DNA of 7,115 nt, from contig JAPXLT010000249.1 of NCBI GenBank assembly GCA_033809415.1, forward strand, positions 1-7,115, in the 5' to 3' direction. Below, in pieces: positions 6,261 through 7,115 of this stretch. The position numbers and the translations under genes were made by a program. Source of the stretch: JAQVUB01 sp033809415. Its GTDB lineage: Bacteria > Verrucomicrobiota > Lentisphaeria > Oligosphaerales > Oligosphaeraceae. Within the stretch, counting starts at the first letter, position 1. The number at the start of each line of letters is the position of its first letter. The notes under the pieces were generated by a model, which saw only the letters and a list, made by a program, of their open reading frames with translations, was not told where the DNA came from and ran no database searches.

Positions 6261-6295
6261 CGACCTGTGTCTAAAATCGGAGGTGACACAGGTCG
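6261..6295. repeat. 11-bp perfect inverted repeat with GGAGG in its loop
   Basis: CGACCTGTGTC (6261-6271) and GACACAGGTCG (6285-6295) pair perfectly around the 13-base loop TAAAATCGGAGGT. No T-run follows, so it is unlikely to be a terminator. It may be an operator, a recombination site or an IS remnant end. The GGAGG of the loop resembles a ribosome binding site, but no ATG, GTG or TTG lies at a suitable distance; a GTG at 6283 overlaps it. Confidence 0.5.
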
Positions 6296-6346
6296 CTGAC
6301 AAGAAATCTGAGCAGTTGAGCAGATTGGAGAGAGAAAAGCTGTGTC

Positions 6347-6595
6347 TCAGAGATGCTTTGCGGCAAAGGCGCGCCCGCTGCCGGATTTCAAATACTGTTC
6401 AAATGTGCGGGCTTTTTCTTCCGATGTGAAGGCAATGCAGGTTTCCATCCGCCACGGTGCAAACGGCGCAGTATGCGGAACTTGTCCACGGTTGTGACGC
6501 GCAAGACGATCGGCAAGATTCTCCGTAAAGCCCGTGTAATGATGGGTTTCGGTGGCAATATCCTTCAGGAGGTAGACGTAATAGTATTTCGACAT
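6347..6595 (-). CDS. GIY-YIG nuclease family protein, short form
   Basis: 82-residue single-domain GIY-YIG protein (UvrC N-terminal-like fold; short forms of this COG2827 type are widespread). The first motif appears as YYVYLL (residues 5-10) and the second as YTG (20-22) in place of YIG. Other expected residues are Arg30, the RHNRG block (33-37) and Glu66 in FEQYLKSGSGR near the C-terminus, all consistent with an intact metal-dependent nuclease fold. Length is normal for the short form. The start is fixed by a perfect AAGGAGG (complement of 6601-6607) five bases upstream. It follows the tRNA-Arg and tRNA-Phe genes on the same strand, with an intrinsic terminator just upstream of its ribosome binding site. 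Biological role is unknown for most such proteins; DNA repair or mobile-element functions have been suggested. Confidence 0.9.
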   Translation of the reverse strand: MSKYYYVYLLKDIATETHHYTGFTENLADRLARHNRGQVPHTAPFAPWRMETCIAFTSEEKARTFEQYLKSGSGRAFAAKHL

Positions 6596-6613
6596 ATTAA
6601 CCTCCTTGACACG

Positions 6614-6636
6614 AAAAAGCCGCCAGGACTGGCGGC
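6614..6636 (-). terminator. Intrinsic terminator after the tRNA genes, minus strand
   Basis: On the minus strand a 7-bp stem GCCGCCA/TGGCGGC (6636-6630 and 6625-6619) with loop GTCC is followed directly by five Ts (6618-6614). It ends the tRNA-Arg/tRNA-Phe transcript. It stands only six bases before the AAGGAGG of the GIY-YIG gene, so that gene must rely on read-through or on a promoter overlapping the hairpin; a TAAAAT hexamer (complement of 6643-6648) is a possible -10. Confidence 0.75.
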
Positions 6637-6673
6637 AAGAAGATTTTATTTGGGAGAGGAAAAGCCCGCCTGC

Positions 6674-6689
6674 GCTCGCTGGGGCGAGC
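6674..6689. repeat. GC-rich hairpin in the tRNA trailer
   Basis: GCTCGC (6674-6679) and GCGAGC (6684-6689) form a perfect 6-bp stem with loop TGGG, flanked by partly complementary GCC-rich segments (6664-6670 and 6693-6700). The sequence resembles dispersed intergenic GC-rich hairpins known from several bacterial genomes. Its central eight bases GCTGGGGC recur in the neighbouring hairpin at 6711-6718. Confidence 0.45.
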
Positions 6690-6699
6690 TACGGCGTGG

Positions 6700-6727
6700 C
6701 ATTTTTTTTTGCTGGGGCAAAAAAAAA

Positions 6728-6729
<2 letters not shown>
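6700..6729. repeat. 13-bp perfect inverted repeat with T9 and A9 arms at the tRNA-Phe 3' end
   Basis: CATTTTTTTTTGC (6700-6712) and GCAAAAAAAAATG (6717-6729) are perfect inverted copies with loop TGGG. On the minus strand nine Ts follow immediately after the encoded CCA of tRNA-Phe, then the hairpin's return arm of nine As. Two bases of the CCA are part of the stem. The nine-T run next to the tRNA fold might itself cause termination or direct 3' processing. Confidence 0.6.
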
Positions 6730-6803
<74 letters not shown>

Positions 6804-6818
6804 AACCAAACATAATCA

Positions 6819-6895
6819 TGGCGTACCTGAAGGGATTCGAACCCCTGACCTTCTGGTCCGTAGCCAGACGCTCTATCCAGCTGAGCTACAGGTAC
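6819..6895 (-). tRNA. tRNA-Arg (ACG)
   Basis: A 77-base cloverleaf on the minus strand. The acceptor stem GUACCUG pairs perfectly with CAGGUAC, followed by discriminator G and an encoded CCA (complement of 6819-6821). The anticodon loop CUACGGA gives anticodon ACG, normally deaminated to ICG by TadA and reading CGU, CGC and CGA codons. The T loop UUCGAAU is standard. It is the first gene of the minus-strand tRNA pair. Confidence 0.96.
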
Positions 6896-6914
6896 AGCTT
6901 TATTTTTGAGACAG

Positions 6915-6949
6915 AATATAAAATATCCCTTATTCGGGAAATTACAAGT
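6915..6949 (-). promoter_or_regulatory. Possible promoter of the tRNA-Arg/tRNA-Phe transcript
   Basis: On the minus strand upstream of tRNA-Arg the AT-rich DNA contains TTGTAA, a 16-base spacer and TATTTT; an alternative -10 is TATATT about 20 bases before the mature 5' end, and an alternative -35 is TTGACT a few bases further upstream. The pairings are not ideal, so the exact hexamers are uncertain. The spacer includes a small TCCC/GGGA dyad. Confidence 0.3.
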
Positions 6950-7001
6950 CAAAAGAAGGTTTTCAAGGAAAAAACGTGAAAAAAGGAGGTAATGGGTCAG
7001 T

Positions 7002-7053
7002 CCCCCCTTATAGTTTATAGACAAGTTGGGGGGGCAAGCAGCGGATAACTTGT
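7002..7053. repeat. Overlapping inverted and direct repeats with C and G runs
   Basis: CCCCCC (7002-7007) faces GGGGGGG (7028-7034); ACAAGTT (7021-7027) and AACTTGT (7047-7053) are perfect inverted copies; TTATAG occurs twice (7008-7013 and 7015-7020). The two possible stems compete with each other, like alternative folds of an attenuator, but no gene is seen within the window that they would control. No gene is supported in 6896-7115. Confidence 0.35.
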
Positions 7054-7115
7054 TGTGCTTCCGTTTTTCCCCGCAGTTTGCCTGGCGGCATGGCCGTGTT
7101 CTTTTCACACGCATC

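Noticed and set aside
6992..7048. 18-codon ORF after GGAGGT at 6985-6990
   Set aside because: The ribosome-binding-like sequence is only about two bases from the ATG, too close for normal initiation, and the peptide is generated from C and G runs.

Overview
This is bacterial DNA of moderate to high GC. Genes start at strong AAGGAGG-type ribosome binding sites and follow each other with short overlaps, and both tRNA genes encode their own CCA end. Gene content (AbiE toxin-antitoxin pair, IS transposase, serine recombinase, GIY-YIG protein, tRNAs) indicates an accessory or mobile chromosomal region. The phylum cannot be fixed from the sequence. A PVC-group (Lentisphaerota/Verrucomicrobiota-like) or deltaproteobacterial host would fit, but this is only an impression.

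Layout, left to right. (1) 38-1703: a two-gene type IV toxin-antitoxin operon, abiEi (antitoxin and autorepressor) and abiEii (nucleotidyltransferase toxin), joined by a TAATG overlap. It is preceded by a near-perfect inverted repeat that looks like the AbiEi operator. (2) 1909-3000: an IS3/IS481-like DDE transposase with all three catalytic acidic residues; I could not find the element's terminal repeats. (3) 3001-3652: about 650 bases without a convincing gene, containing a family of related GC-rich repeats (four units) and two palindromes. (4) 3653-6005: a tightly coupled four-gene operon of a 65-residue unknown protein, a DUF2924 protein, a serine recombinase with intact catalytic motifs, and a small protein with a likely helix-turn-helix. 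It closes with a strong intrinsic terminator at 6011-6044. (5) 6045-6346: AT-rich intergenic DNA with a conspicuous 11-bp inverted repeat. (6) 6347-6895, minus strand: tRNA-Arg(ACG), tRNA-Phe(GAA), a trailer with three hairpins, then a short GIY-YIG family gene. (7) 6896-7115: no gene seen; probable tRNA promoter region and G/C-run repeats.

How the parts fit: the recombinase operon is the most interesting unit. Its genes are translationally coupled, two junctions use the same nine bases (CATGAGTGA), the first start codon lies inside a perfect 15-base dyad, and the upstream non-coding DNA is full of repeats that could be recombination or regulatory sites. Whether it is a self-mobilising element, a domesticated recombinase or a cargo-inversion system cannot be decided here. 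The AbiE pair may stabilise the island or act in phage defence.
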